Made by a program: the position numbers and the translations under genes. The notes beneath the pieces are model-generated. The model ran no database searches, was not told the origin of the DNA, and was given only the letters and a program-made list of their open reading frames with translations. Positions 1-10,462 of a stretch of DNA of 64,000 nucleotides are shown here, in pieces (positions within the stretch are counted from its first letter, which is position 1; each line of letters opens with the position of its first letter). Source of the stretch: Spirodela intermedia (lineage: Eukaryota > Streptophyta > Magnoliopsida > Alismatales > Araceae); contig LR746277.1 of the NCBI GenBank assembly GCA_902729315.2, forward strand, positions 5,647,001-5,711,000. Direction: 5' to 3'.

Positions 1-986
1 CGGGAGGACCTTCCGCTCAAAGGAGGCGATGTTCGGGCACCTGAGATCCCATCCGGACAGGAAACCCAGAGCGCCGCCCTCCCCCCCGCGGGCCGCAAGC
101 TGCTCCGGTCGGTGACCCGGCGGCGGAGAATGGTGGCACAAGCGGAGACACCAGGGGCATGGAGGCAAGTAAGGAGAATGGCGTGGGCTCCGCAGGTGAA
201 GCGACCGCCATTCTCCGTTCTGTCATCACGGCGCCGGGAGGCCAGAGCTCCGTGGCGCCCCGGCCATACAGGAAGAAGAGGACGAAGATGCAGCGAACCG
301 GTCTGGAGGAGCTGAATGGTGGGGGTGTAGGAAGAAAAGGAAATCCATGCCGCAGGGACTAGAGCCGCATGGAAGACGCGGCCTCCACCCTGCAGCATTT
401 CAGGTCCGGCTTCACAGCATCGTCCACTGCGGCGGCAGGAGGCCATAGTTTTGAGGCTGCCCCGCCAAGTGGGAGGAGAGGATGAAGATGACGACAACTG
501 ATCGGCCGGAGCTGAATGGTGACGACGGAGGAGGAAAGGGAAATCACTGCCAGCAGGGTGTTACCGGCGAGATCGAGGCGAGTTGCTGCAGGGGCAAGCG
601 TCGGAAGGTAGGCGGTTCGGGGGGCGGCAGCAACGACGAGGAGACCTCGGTGGGGCACTGCGTGCACAAATGCAATATCTGCGGCAGTGTCTTCCCTTCA
701 GGGCAGGCCCTCGGTGGCCACAAGCGCAAACACTGGAAAGGACCGAACAGCGCCGCCGTGCCCACAGCCGGCACCATGGGGCAGAGCCATGGACATCGAT
801 CTGAACAGGCTGGCACCACGGGGCAGAGCCATGGACATCGATCTGTAAAGGCCGCCACCCTCGGAGGACGACTCCAGCGACGTATCAGATACGACCCATA
901 AACTCCTCTCTAGGATGGGATCGAGTTGTGCGAGACCTCCGTTGCTTCGAACTGCCCCTCCCTGCGCACCAGCTGTTAAGAGCTGA
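1..986 (+). pseudogene. decayed C2H2 zinc-finger gene, ZAT-like, 5' part outside the window
   Basis: The parent family are intronless nuclear transcriptional repressors with two separated C2H2 fingers and a C-terminal EAR motif. Seen here: the second half of a first finger (FRSKEAMFGHLRSHPDR, bases 11-58) in frame 2; a Gly/Arg-rich linker in frame 3 (about 60-362); a complete second finger ([21 protein letters not shown], roughly 667-735) in frame 2; and an EAR-like MDIDLN (789-806) followed by [17 protein letters not shown] (861-911) in frame 3. The pieces are in conserved order but in alternating frames. Bases 271-360 recur at 471-560, an offset of 200 bp, which is not divisible by three and itself shifts the frame. 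Further shifts lie between finger 1 and the linker and between finger 2 and the EAR motif. The family is usually intronless, so splicing is an unlikely explanation. Assembly error is the alternative. Finger identification is firm; pseudogene status is likely. Confidence 0.7.
770..853 (+). repeat. 42-bp tandem duplication over the EAR-like motif
   Basis: Two consecutive 42-bp units (770-811 and 812-853) differ at only a few positions. Each encodes AMDIDL in frame 3. The second unit reads CTG-TAA where the first has CTG-AAC, so the duplicated motif ends in a stop before the conserved [10 protein letters not shown] tail. Confidence 0.85.
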
Positions 987-1822
987 CTCTATCTCATGTT
1001 CCAAAGGGAGCCGACGGTGGAAACGGAATCGACTTGCAGGACGAGACTCCATTTTTGCTATTTTTTTTCATAGGCCAGATGCACTGATTCTCTCGTGTGT
1101 TCGTTCGCCGTGTGTTTTGGAAACCTAATCCTGAGAGCTGGGTCGCGCTCTCCTCCTGACTGACTCTGTAAGGGCTCATTCAGATGTCTATATGTTGAGC
1201 GAGGCTACGCCATGGACGATCGTCAAATTGCTTCGAACCAAATGCTCTTCAAGAACAGTCTAGTTTTATTTTTTTTCATTACAGGGTCTGGTCATGTTGG
1301 ACCTGGCTCTACCCAGATAAACGAAGGAAAACATTCAGGCATGCCGAGACATATCGAAGGTCGGCGCGGTAGGGATGGCGTGACGGAGATGATTTTTATC
1401 TGGCGCAGCGATAGGAAATATAGAGCATGTCCATCTCTGCGTTAATTCGGGGTAATAAAAAAAGAAAAAAGATAAATATGCTTTTCGGGTCTTCATTTCC
1501 CGAACACAACCCATGAAAGAGATGAGAACATAGCTAGCTAGATAGATAGATAGATAGAGAGAGAGAGAATTGGAAATTAAAACTATAAAAGTCACGCCCG
1601 GGCCGAGCCCCATTTCTCTCGGGCTCGGTCCACCCGGAGGAGAGAGAAAGGGTGGCGAGTGGACAGGTGATGATTTCTCCATATTACTCAGATTTTCGGG
1701 AACTTGAGAAATGATCGGCATCATCTCCGAGGACACTTTGGTCCAACTTTTATATAAAAAACAAGAAGATTCGCGGTGAGGTATCCCCAGCTGACGGTGC
1801 CCCTGTGCTCTCCTCTCCCACG
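987..1822. other. intergenic, promoter of the MoaE-like gene
   Basis: No gene is supported here. A GATA tract running into a GA microsatellite occupies about 1535-1568. A TATA-like stretch (tatataaaaa, 1751-1760) lies about 70 bases before the ATG at 1823 and fits a core promoter for the downstream gene. Confidence 0.5.
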
Positions 1823-2386
1823 ATGGCAGCGACGGCGGCGGCGGACGCGGTGGAGGAGAAGACACTGGTGGAGATCGTAGAGGCGTCCTCCGGCGAGCTG
1901 GACGTGGGCAGGTACGTCTCCTTCGTGCGCGACCCTTCCTGCGGGGCGATCGCCACTTTCGAGGGCACGACGAGGGACACCTTCGAGGGCCGCCGAGTGG
2001 TGGAGCTCCGGTACGAGGCGTACGTCCCTATGGCCCTCCGGCAGCTCCGCCAGATCTGCGCGGCGGCGAGATCCCGCTGGGCGGTGGAGCGACTGGCGGT
2101 GGCGCACCGCCTCGGCAGGGTGGCGGTGGCGGAGGCGAGTGTGTTCGTGGCGGCGTCCTCCGTTCACCGGGCGGAGGCGCTGGCGGCGTGCGAATTCCTC
2201 ATCGACGAGGTGAAGGCATCGGTGCCCATCTGGAAGAAGGAGGTCTACGAGAACGGCGAGATCTGGAAGGAGAACCGCGAGTTCCTCGATCGCCGGGGGC
2301 CGCCTCCGGGTGACGGCGGCGGTGCGGAGGAGGAGAAGAAGAAGAAGAGGGGCTGCTGCGCGCACAAGGTGAGGGTGGATGACTAG
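1823..2386 (+). CDS. MOCS2B: molybdopterin synthase large (catalytic) subunit, MoaE/MOCS2B family
   Basis: The enzyme transfers two sulfurs from the thiocarboxylated small subunit to precursor Z (cPMP) to make molybdopterin, in the cytosol; the Arabidopsis counterpart is CNX6. It is a single exon of 187 residues, close to the plant family length. Family signatures are GAIATFEGTTRDTF (residues 41-54), ELRYEAY (61-67), VAHRLGRV (93-100), the HRAEAL segment, and KASVPIWKKE (131-140). The last holds two lysines seven residues apart, K131 and K138, matching the catalytic pair of bacterial MoaE. The C-terminus adds a charged run and RGCCAHKVRVDD, a Cys-containing tail that I recall in plant homologues. 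I start at the ATG at 1823; an upstream in-frame GTG at 1805 is not needed. It is very GC-rich compared with its surroundings. No neighbour shares its pathway. Confidence 0.95.
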   Translation: MAATAAADAVEEKTLVEIVEASSGELDVGRYVSFVRDPSCGAIATFEGTTRDTFEGRRVVELRYEAYVPMALRQLRQICAAARSRWAVERLAVAHRLGRVAVAEASVFVAASSVHRAEALAACEFLIDEVKASVPIWKKEVYENGEIWKENREFLDRRGPPPGDGGGAEEEKKKKRGCCAHKVRVDD

Positions 2387-5042
2387 GGCCCGCCCCCGCA
2401 GCATTGACCGGCACATCCCTCCGCAGCCGCAGGTGTCGGATGATGAACGACGTGGGCCGTGATGACGATGGGGTGTGTAAACCAGGCGTTGACCTATTAT
2501 GGTCTTCTGAATCCTACTATTTCCGTGGATGACATTCTGTTCACCTCGCATGTTTCTGTTGGCCTGAGCGACTAAACGAAACCTCAAATGCCTGAATGCT
2601 CGCGGGGCATGGGTATCCGACTTTCATGGTACGGGACTATTGAGTATCACGGTCCTCTTGGAATAACGTGAAACATACAACACAAGGCAAAGGCGAAGTC
2701 GCCGCGATTAATTTTGAACAGGAGAGTAAAATATCGACTCCCAGAACATAAGTATGCCGAGATGACCAGGTTGCAGAGCATATGTGAGTTAACGGACCCG
2801 TTGTGCCCCTCGCTATCATATGATCCTATCTCTGCTCGTCGCTTCTTCCTGCAGCGTAGGCAACAACGCAATCCGCTAAATCCCAGACTGCTAGTTCCCT
2901 CCCAAGCCATACCGTAAAAGAAACAGGAGAGAGAGAGAGAGAGAGAGAGGATGAGACTCTGGTCTGGAGTCCGTACACATTCCACGACAAGTGGCTGAAG
3001 CGACAGATTGAGCGATCCACGAGACTTCTCCTGGGACGACCCAGCAGGATTTCCAACGACAAAGAGGTGGGCACAGAACACGGCTCTCAACCGAGCCCGA
3101 GTGGCTGCTTGAGGAGAGCATGCGACAGCCCAACAAAGCAGCCGACAAACATAATGATACAGAGAGTTCTGGCTCTCACACCCCACCTGAGGGATCAGCC
3201 GCCGCCAGGAACCTCCATCTGCTTGGAAATGCTCGTCTGACCCGACCATGAAGTATCCTTCCTTCTACCTCTATCTTCTCCGTCTCCGCGACTTCACCAC
3301 TTCTTCCATTCGCTAGAATCCTTCTGCACGTGGAGCAGGGAGGGTTTCTAGCGGCTGAATTTCTCACTCACAGATTTCTTCCTTGTCCAATGCTTCTCTT
3401 CGATGCTTAACACCGCGTCCCTCGGATAAAATCCACCACCTGGCAAAACTCTGCACCAGCCATCTCTACGTTTCTTGCCAGTTGGATCCTCCGCTACATC
3501 AGAAAGATACTACTTGCGGTGCTTGCTACATTATGCCTCATACCCTTGTTTCTCCGGCTATCTTACATCTACTTCGGCTTCTCTGCCACATCACAAAGAT
3601 TCTACTGTGTGTGCTACATCATGTCAGATACACTTCTTTTTCTCCAGCAATATCACATCTATTTCTACTTCATCTTCTTCTCCGCCTTCTGCACAGAATA
3701 TCCACAGCCACTCCGCCCTGCAATTCCCAACTGAGATCCAATGACTCCACTCCACTCCACTTAATGCCGGATCATCATCAGAACCTTCATCCACCACCGC
3801 GTCCGGAAAAATATAACTTGTGTTCACTCCAACAGACAGGCAATTGCAGGCACGATTCTCCATAAAGATAAATAACATCGGGGTATTCTTGACAGGAACC
3901 TCAAATAAAACAACTCTCCCACCATTGGGGTGAAACATCCTGTCCTACCAAGTAGACTGACGCCACTGCCTCCTCCAAATACGACCAATGGTTGTGGAGC
4001 AAAACTCCACCCACAACTTCCATGAAATGAAAATGCTTCTGAATATCTTTGAGCTCGATTATAAAATTTTAGATATTCAAAATGATAAGCTGAACTATAT
4101 AACCTGTCCCACGCCATTTCTAAATGAAAACATCTCTTCCGCAGTTTGGAGTAGAATATTAGTGTTAACATTGCAAAAGGATCAGCAACGGCAGCAATGA
4201 CCTTTGATATACTTGTTATCTCCACCCGAGGTCCAAGCAAAGACCTTCATGTGCTCAGTAGATATAACTTAGCAAATTGCTTAATTGCTATATCCCACAT
4301 TTGGATTCAAGACAGAAAAATCTTCATGGCGTTAACAAACTCAAATGATCGAGCAAAACAAAACCAGAACCCCATCTGCGACGCACAGTCACCATGACAG
4401 ACTTGAGAAAACTCAGAGTTACCAAACTCTATTTATTAAAAAAAAAGGAAGAAGACAGATTAGGATTTTGAAAAAAATAAGGCTATAATAGAGACCTGAT
4501 CATGAAATAAATCAAAATATTTTAGGGATTGGAGTGACTAGGAAATGCAATATACACCGGAAGATTCAACGATATCATGCCTGATACATTTAAAGGCATT
4601 GAAGACGACTCGTGAATACAGTGCCGTGAACACAACAAAAATCTAGTCAAAGAAACTGTAAATTGAAACCTCATATATATGACAGTCTCCCAAAGGTTGC
4701 ATCTACAAATCAAACACCAGTCGACTAACTTGAGGTCATAAGTACCGATCCTCTGACATAATATTTTAAAGTCACAAACTTCTATGCCAGAGATCATGAT
4801 AACCAACCTGTGCATACAATCAGAATCTAACAGTGACTTATGCAAAGACTGATATACCACCAAATCCCAACTGAAATGATGAAGATGTTTCTGCTAATAC
4901 AATGACATGACACGGGTTCGATGAGGTAGAGTAACCCAACAACTTCAGTGACAAACACGACACGACTGACCTTTCAAACATCCACATGTGTGCGAGCTGA
5001 CGACTACTTTTGACCGTCTTGACCTCAAAAGGGTTACAGTAC
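2387..5042. other. intergenic, about 2.65 kb, no gene recognised
   Basis: This holds the 3' flank of the MoaE-like gene and the region beyond the 3' end of the minus-strand zinc-finger gene. A GA microsatellite lies at 2927-2949. Minus-strand open frames (for example 2647-3249 and 3824-4240) have no recognisable domain and look like chance frames or old decayed DNA. Confidence 0.5.
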
Positions 5043-8000
5043 TCACTGGAACAGTAGCAGAATTAAGAATCAATGCGTGCAAAAACTTAGGGAAGAAAAC
5101 AAGATATAAAACGTGATCTCAAGCGTACACCATTGCAGGAAATTTTGCTTAAAATATGAAGTTTATGATACTCTGGTATCTGTTCCCAGCACATCCAGTA
5201 AAGGAAAAACAACAGATGTTCCGAAAGTATGAGCAAAAAACAACAAACCTTGTCATCATCCTCGGACACTACCTCCGCAGAATCGTTGGCTTCTGCTGGT
5301 CGTTCTGCTCCACAGTTCTGTCGGTTACATTTCGTCCTGAATGGATAGTTTATGTTGTTGCATTTTTCGCATTTCCAACTACCCTCAGGCATTTTTGGCT
5401 CTGCAATGTCCGTGTAAATTTAATTAAACGAACCAAAAAAGTGTGTACAATCTCTACAACACATATACTTACTGGAAGATTTTGAATTCTCAAGCTTAGA
5501 GGGCTGCAACCAATTGAAGAATCAATAAAATCATTATCAGTTTTTTAAAAAAATAAAGAGTAAATTTATTATAAAAAAAATGCAGGGAGGAGGCACGTCC
5601 GACATCTCCCAGACGTACACAAGAGTAATAAATAAATTAAAAGTAAAGTAGCTAAGCAGAGTCTGAAGGACAGAAAGTCAGAATCCTAAGAGTTCCAGTG
5701 GATACACTAGAGAATAACTCGGAGCGGAAAGGCACGAATATAAACTGGTAGATACTACTTAAGAAACACTTCACAGTCACATCAATCTGGATCTTCAGAC
5801 CGTCCCAAGAACTGGTAGGAAATTGAAGCCAAGTGATAGCTGGAAACAGAACATGCCAACTAAAATCTTGAAAAACAGGTTGAATAACATTCTGGACGTG
5901 TTCATCGAACTGCCACATGGATGCACATAAGCTCGTGAATTAACAATGACATAGAGGAAAAGATCAGGATAAATTATGAGAAGCGAACAGGAAACTTAAA
6001 ACTGTAAATAATGCAACTTAAAGCGTAAAAGTTCAAAATCAGGCGGACAACTACATGAACCTGAGTTCCAGGTCTGGGTGTGTTGCATTTTCTCATGTTG
6101 CAGACAGTCCGAAAAGAAAAATTATTGTTCCCACAATTCGGACAAGTCCAATCACTCTCACGTCCTGTAAATATAACAGGTGTAAGCTAAGTCGTCCTAA
6201 ATGGGGAGAACCAAGAAAAGAAAAGGATTTAACCTGAATTTCTCTTGTGGGAGCTCTCATCGGGATACATTCCCAGCCTGGGTACCTGCAATAGCAACAC
6301 TTCAATGATTTAGTGCAAGGTCTAATAAACAGGTTGATTCGAACAATTAGAAAGCGGCTATTTGATATATGTAAGCACGTGGAAGATATGATCGACCAAT
6401 ATTGATTCTAAAAAATCAAAGAAAACAATAAATAAAGCTGTGACATACCATGGCACCAGGACCCATATGCATGCCCATGCCATAACGATCCATCAGAGGC
6501 GCCATACCATACATTCCACCTACAATACAGCCATGTAAGTACTGTGAGTAGCGGTACAAAGAGAATGATGCTATTGCAACAATGTTTTGACAAACATGGG
6601 AATCGACTTCGATCAGATTAATACTCAGATTAAAAATAAAGCATAAACCACAAAATAAAATCCAACTGACAACACATTCCTCAATATTAAATGACAATTA
6701 TTCATCCGGTGTACATAACGTGTTAAACTAAAATATTCTTATACAACTACCTGCCCCCATCATGGCTCCAGCGGAATAAGGTGGCGGCCCAGACATGTGT
6801 AGCGCCCCATATGGACTCCCCATAGAAAGGCGACTACCATAATCATAATGGTATCCAGAGCCACCAGAGAAGGGGAGATCATATGGAGGCATTGCTGATC
6901 CGTTGAGAAGTGGAGCATAAGGCGGAGCTCCTAGATACATTGAAGGAGCTACAGAGCCCATGTAACCAGCCGACGTGTAAGGCGGAGTGGGTTGCATTGG
7001 TTTGGCACCAGGTTTCTTGAAACAAAAAATTGGAAAGGGGTCAGCAAGAAGAGGAAACGGAGAAACTAAATGAAGAGCGTAACACTTCTACGGCCACAGT
7101 TTCTAAATAGAATAGACAAACAACTGTTAAAGAGGAAGGATGGGACAAACATTTGTGAAAAGAAAGATAGGGCATCTATATCACATAAGCAACATGAATA
7201 GAAAGAATTTATGACGGATGTAGAGATTCAGTGGAGATAATTGCAAGTGCGGTTGCACCATTAAAATATTAGGAAAAACTGCAACTGAACCGCGTAACTC
7301 CTTCACCCCAAATATCTAAGGATGTTCACTGAGAGATTGGAAGCACACTCTGACTCGAACTTACAACATTATGATCCGCGGGTCGAGATTGGGTGCAATT
7401 ACGCATATTGCAAGTTGTTCTAAACGAGAAATTAACATTCCCACAGCTGGGACACGTCCAATCATCTTCACGGCGTCCTCCTGTAATACAAAGAATGAGA
7501 GGGAAATTGATAACCCACGAATTAAGATCCAGAATTAAGGTGGGAAACCTGGGGAAGGAAAATAAAGCAAGAAGAGAAGTGGATATCCACCATCGGTTCG
7601 CGCACGTTTGCCCGCAGCAGAAGAGTTTCGACTGTCCACCTGCACAGAAACATTTAGGGAGGTTAGATTTTACTATTCCGCCAGAAAAAAATAGCGCGAT
7701 CGCTAGGGTCTCAAATTTAAAACGAGCATCAACGTGAGCGATACGTTACAGTCTAAGCCGGAAACGTAGCCATCTCCAACGGTAAACAAATACAAATGAA
7801 TTCCAGGACGAAGAAAACACAGCATCAGAAAGAATAAGAACATATCGGCCTGTCTAAGGCCAGCATCGAGATGAAATCAGGGGTATGGATCAGCAACCTC
7901 AAACAAGGAGGACGCGGTGGGAAACGCGAGGAACTTCAGGTCCTAGAAGATAGCTACATTTTGAGTAAAGAAGGAAGACACGGAATCTCGGAAGCGAAGG

Positions 8001-8048
8001 AACATCGGAAGATCAGACCAGGGAAGATCGAGGGGACACCTGAGACAT
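5043..8048 (-). CDS. protein with three RanBP2-type zinc fingers (plant NZF-like family)
   Basis: Predicted small RNA-binding-type zinc-finger protein, 283 residues, homologous by memory to Arabidopsis At1g67325. Coding exons, read right to left: 8040-8048 (only M-S-Q), 7591-7639, 7365-7480, 6751-7015, 6449-6519, 6234-6285, 6061-6164, 5475-5505, 5249-5400, and a last exon beginning at 5045 that supplies just the stop codon. All junctions are GT-AG and phases join exactly. The fingers are DDWTCPSCGNVNFSFRTTC, SDWTCPNCGNNNFSFRTVC and GSWKCEKCNNINYPFRTKC, each C-x2-C-x10-C-x4-C with the family Trp and Asn. The first two are separated by a Pro/Gly/Tyr/Met-rich low-complexity region. Such fingers bind single-stranded RNA in related proteins; a splicing or RNA-metabolism role is inferred. 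The terminal stop-only exon is the least certain part. Confidence 0.88.
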
Positions 8049-8204
8049 GGCAGGCGAGCGTAGCCGTGTCTGCCACTCCGCTGGAAATAGGGTACGAAAT
8101 CCGGCGATCCCTAAGGAGATGACCCCACCGGGAAGAAGAATCGACGGGGCTTTGAGCCAGGTAACCCCGCCCTACACCAGAGGAAGAGGGACAGCTATCC
8201 GTGT

Positions 8205-8220
8205 GTGGTTAGGGTTTTAG
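8205..8220 (-). promoter_or_regulatory. telo-box upstream of the RanBP2-finger gene
   Basis: The reverse strand reads aaaaccctaa, about 160 bases before the ATG at 8048. Telo-boxes (AAACCCTA) are common near start sites of plant genes for RNA processing and ribosome function. Confidence 0.45.
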
Positions 8221-10462
8221 CGATGGGGATCGGCGTGCCCACCGGGTTGTCTTATATTTCCGTTTTCCAATGGGACCCCAAATATTCTTTTAATTAAGAT
8301 TATATCCCTGCATCCGCGATATTAGAAACGTCCCTCCCTCTCATATGCAAATAAAGTGTCGTTCGTATTTGGAGAGCTATTTCTTTGACGACCGAAGCAG
8401 AAGAAGATTTTTCTCATGAAAAAATTCTACTCATAATACACGCGGACGTTATGCCCGGTGAGAGCATTTTTTTTCGTCTAATAAAGTCCCTCATTTAATG
8501 CTCTTTTTACGGAAAATAATGGGCTACTTTTGCAGTAACTGTAGATAGGGTACCTGAATAAATAAGATGGTTGAGAGGTTGAAGAAAAAGGTCAGGGTAT
8601 AATTTTAATGCCTTCGGTCTTGGTGCATGAAAGACGGTGTAATATTCTGGATATATGTACAAGAACAAAATAGAAAAAATAGAGCGAAGAAAAAACGTGG
8701 CGTCCAGAAACCGGGTATCCAGAAGATACCTAGGAGAGAGAGAGGGATAACGGCTTTCATTAGGAGGCAACATGTCGTTGGCTGACTGCTGATTCAGCAA
8801 TGAATACTCGGAGCAAGAGAGTGAGAGGAAGCGGGCTCTGGGGAGGCGCGCCGTGCGACCTTTGTCGTGCTTCTCCTCTAGAACAGTACTTCAGAATATC
8901 CAATCATGTCGTGCCTGTTGCGCATCCTAGCTCCCGCGAGGTCACCTATGAAACCGAAGCGACTAGGACACCCACGGAGGAGAACGTAGGTGGCTGCCGG
9001 ATCCGACGGCGACGGCGGAACGGCGGAGTCCGGATAGCGTCGTGTCCACCGATAAGGGAAACTGGGCAAGTCCAAGTTCTGTCACTTCTAGAGTCTACGC
9101 TCCGACAATTGAACCTAGGTCGGTCAAGCTGGAAACTGTGTCCAGTCGATGCTGAGGAGAAAGATTCCTTTCAGTGTAAACATAATCAAGGAGAGGGACA
9201 CTTTGTGCAGATTCAATCTCTTTTCCCGCAAGTTCAAATAATGCTTTAGAAATCTTGGGATTGCAGTCAGATGGAGGTGCCTTTAATTTTGTATTCAACA
9301 AGCTCTAGGACAACCTTACAATTCATATTCCAATAAGAGTTTGTATCAGATTTAGGAGAAATTATCAGAGTAAACTATGAAACTTTTGTCTAAATGCCGG
9401 AATCGATTTCACAATCAGAAATAACAGTTATGGAGAAACATGTTTATCTTTCAGAACATTTTTAGAGATATGGATCTGGATCTATGCTGTACTCAGCTTC
9501 AATACTGTTAGTTCATTGGCCAACAGAGTTTTGTTCCCAATTCTGTTCATTTAACCTGAAATTTGGTCTGTTTACCAGCAGTGGGTTCCAGTTACAGCAA
9601 CAGCTGTTACGGCCAGTTTCTCCTTCCAGCTGATGGTAGACGCATAACCGTATTCCATTGAGTTGATTCCATACCATCCGTTGCTATGGTTATCACAATC
9701 TTAAACCTCTTTTATCATATTCTCGTCTTCAAACATGAACCTCGTTTATCATATTCTTATCTTTATTTCCGCAATTTTACTTATTGGACTAATTTTGCCA
9801 AAGCTCGTAACTAGTGACAAAAAGAAGGTGGTTAGTGGAATTTTAAGTGCAAAATTTGTGGATAGCATAATATTCACTATTATACGATGAGTACAATTTC
9901 CTGCGGAGTACTTCATTTGAATTGTATATAATTCACCTCAAAGAAGACCTTGGTAGCGAAATAAGAAAGCGATTTACCAAATGAGAAAGACCATTTTCAA
10001 TAATAGGTGACATATTTGGAACCAATGACTACCAATATGGCAATGAGTTTCTACATGATTCTGGGAAAACCGTCAACTAAGAAGATATTGTATATTGAAC
10101 CCTTTAAGCAGATAAACTTGTGGGAGATTTAGATGCTCCCCGGACTTTATCGTTTTCTAAGGCATGTTGTTTATATCCGGTTATCTGAACAATAGCTTAA
10201 GGACATCCTTTAAATGCTCAACTCCAGATAACTGGGATATCTTCTATGTCATTTCAAAATATCTTACTGGGATTACTGTGGATCATTGTTTTTTCTTGTC
10301 ATTTCCTAATATCTTGTTGAGGTGTCTATCCTACAAGAATTTTGGTTATTGGATTCGAATTCCGGACCCATGGTCATTTAAAAAGAATTTTCTTACTTTC
10401 TGCAATCAACGAAAATAATAATTGCAATGCTCATTAAACTTGTAATATTTATGTTTCTGCAG
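8221..10462. other. intergenic and possible 5' remains of the ECT-like pseudogene
   Basis: The left part is the promoter of the minus-strand zinc-finger gene. An open frame at 8800-9249 (+) has no recognisable domain. The first exons of the ECT-like gene should lie here, but I could not identify them. The right part is AT-rich and shows nothing clear. Confidence 0.4.

Noticed and set aside
1721-2587. 288-aa minus-strand open frame
   Set aside because: Antisense shadow of the GC-rich MoaE-like gene; Arg/His/Leu-rich composition and no domain.
2647-3249. 200-aa minus-strand frame
   Set aside because: No recognisable motif; includes a GA microsatellite read as Ser-Leu.
8800-9249. 149-aa plus-strand frame as first exon of the ECT-like gene
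   Set aside because: No similarity to ECT N-termini seen and no phase link to the exon at 10463.
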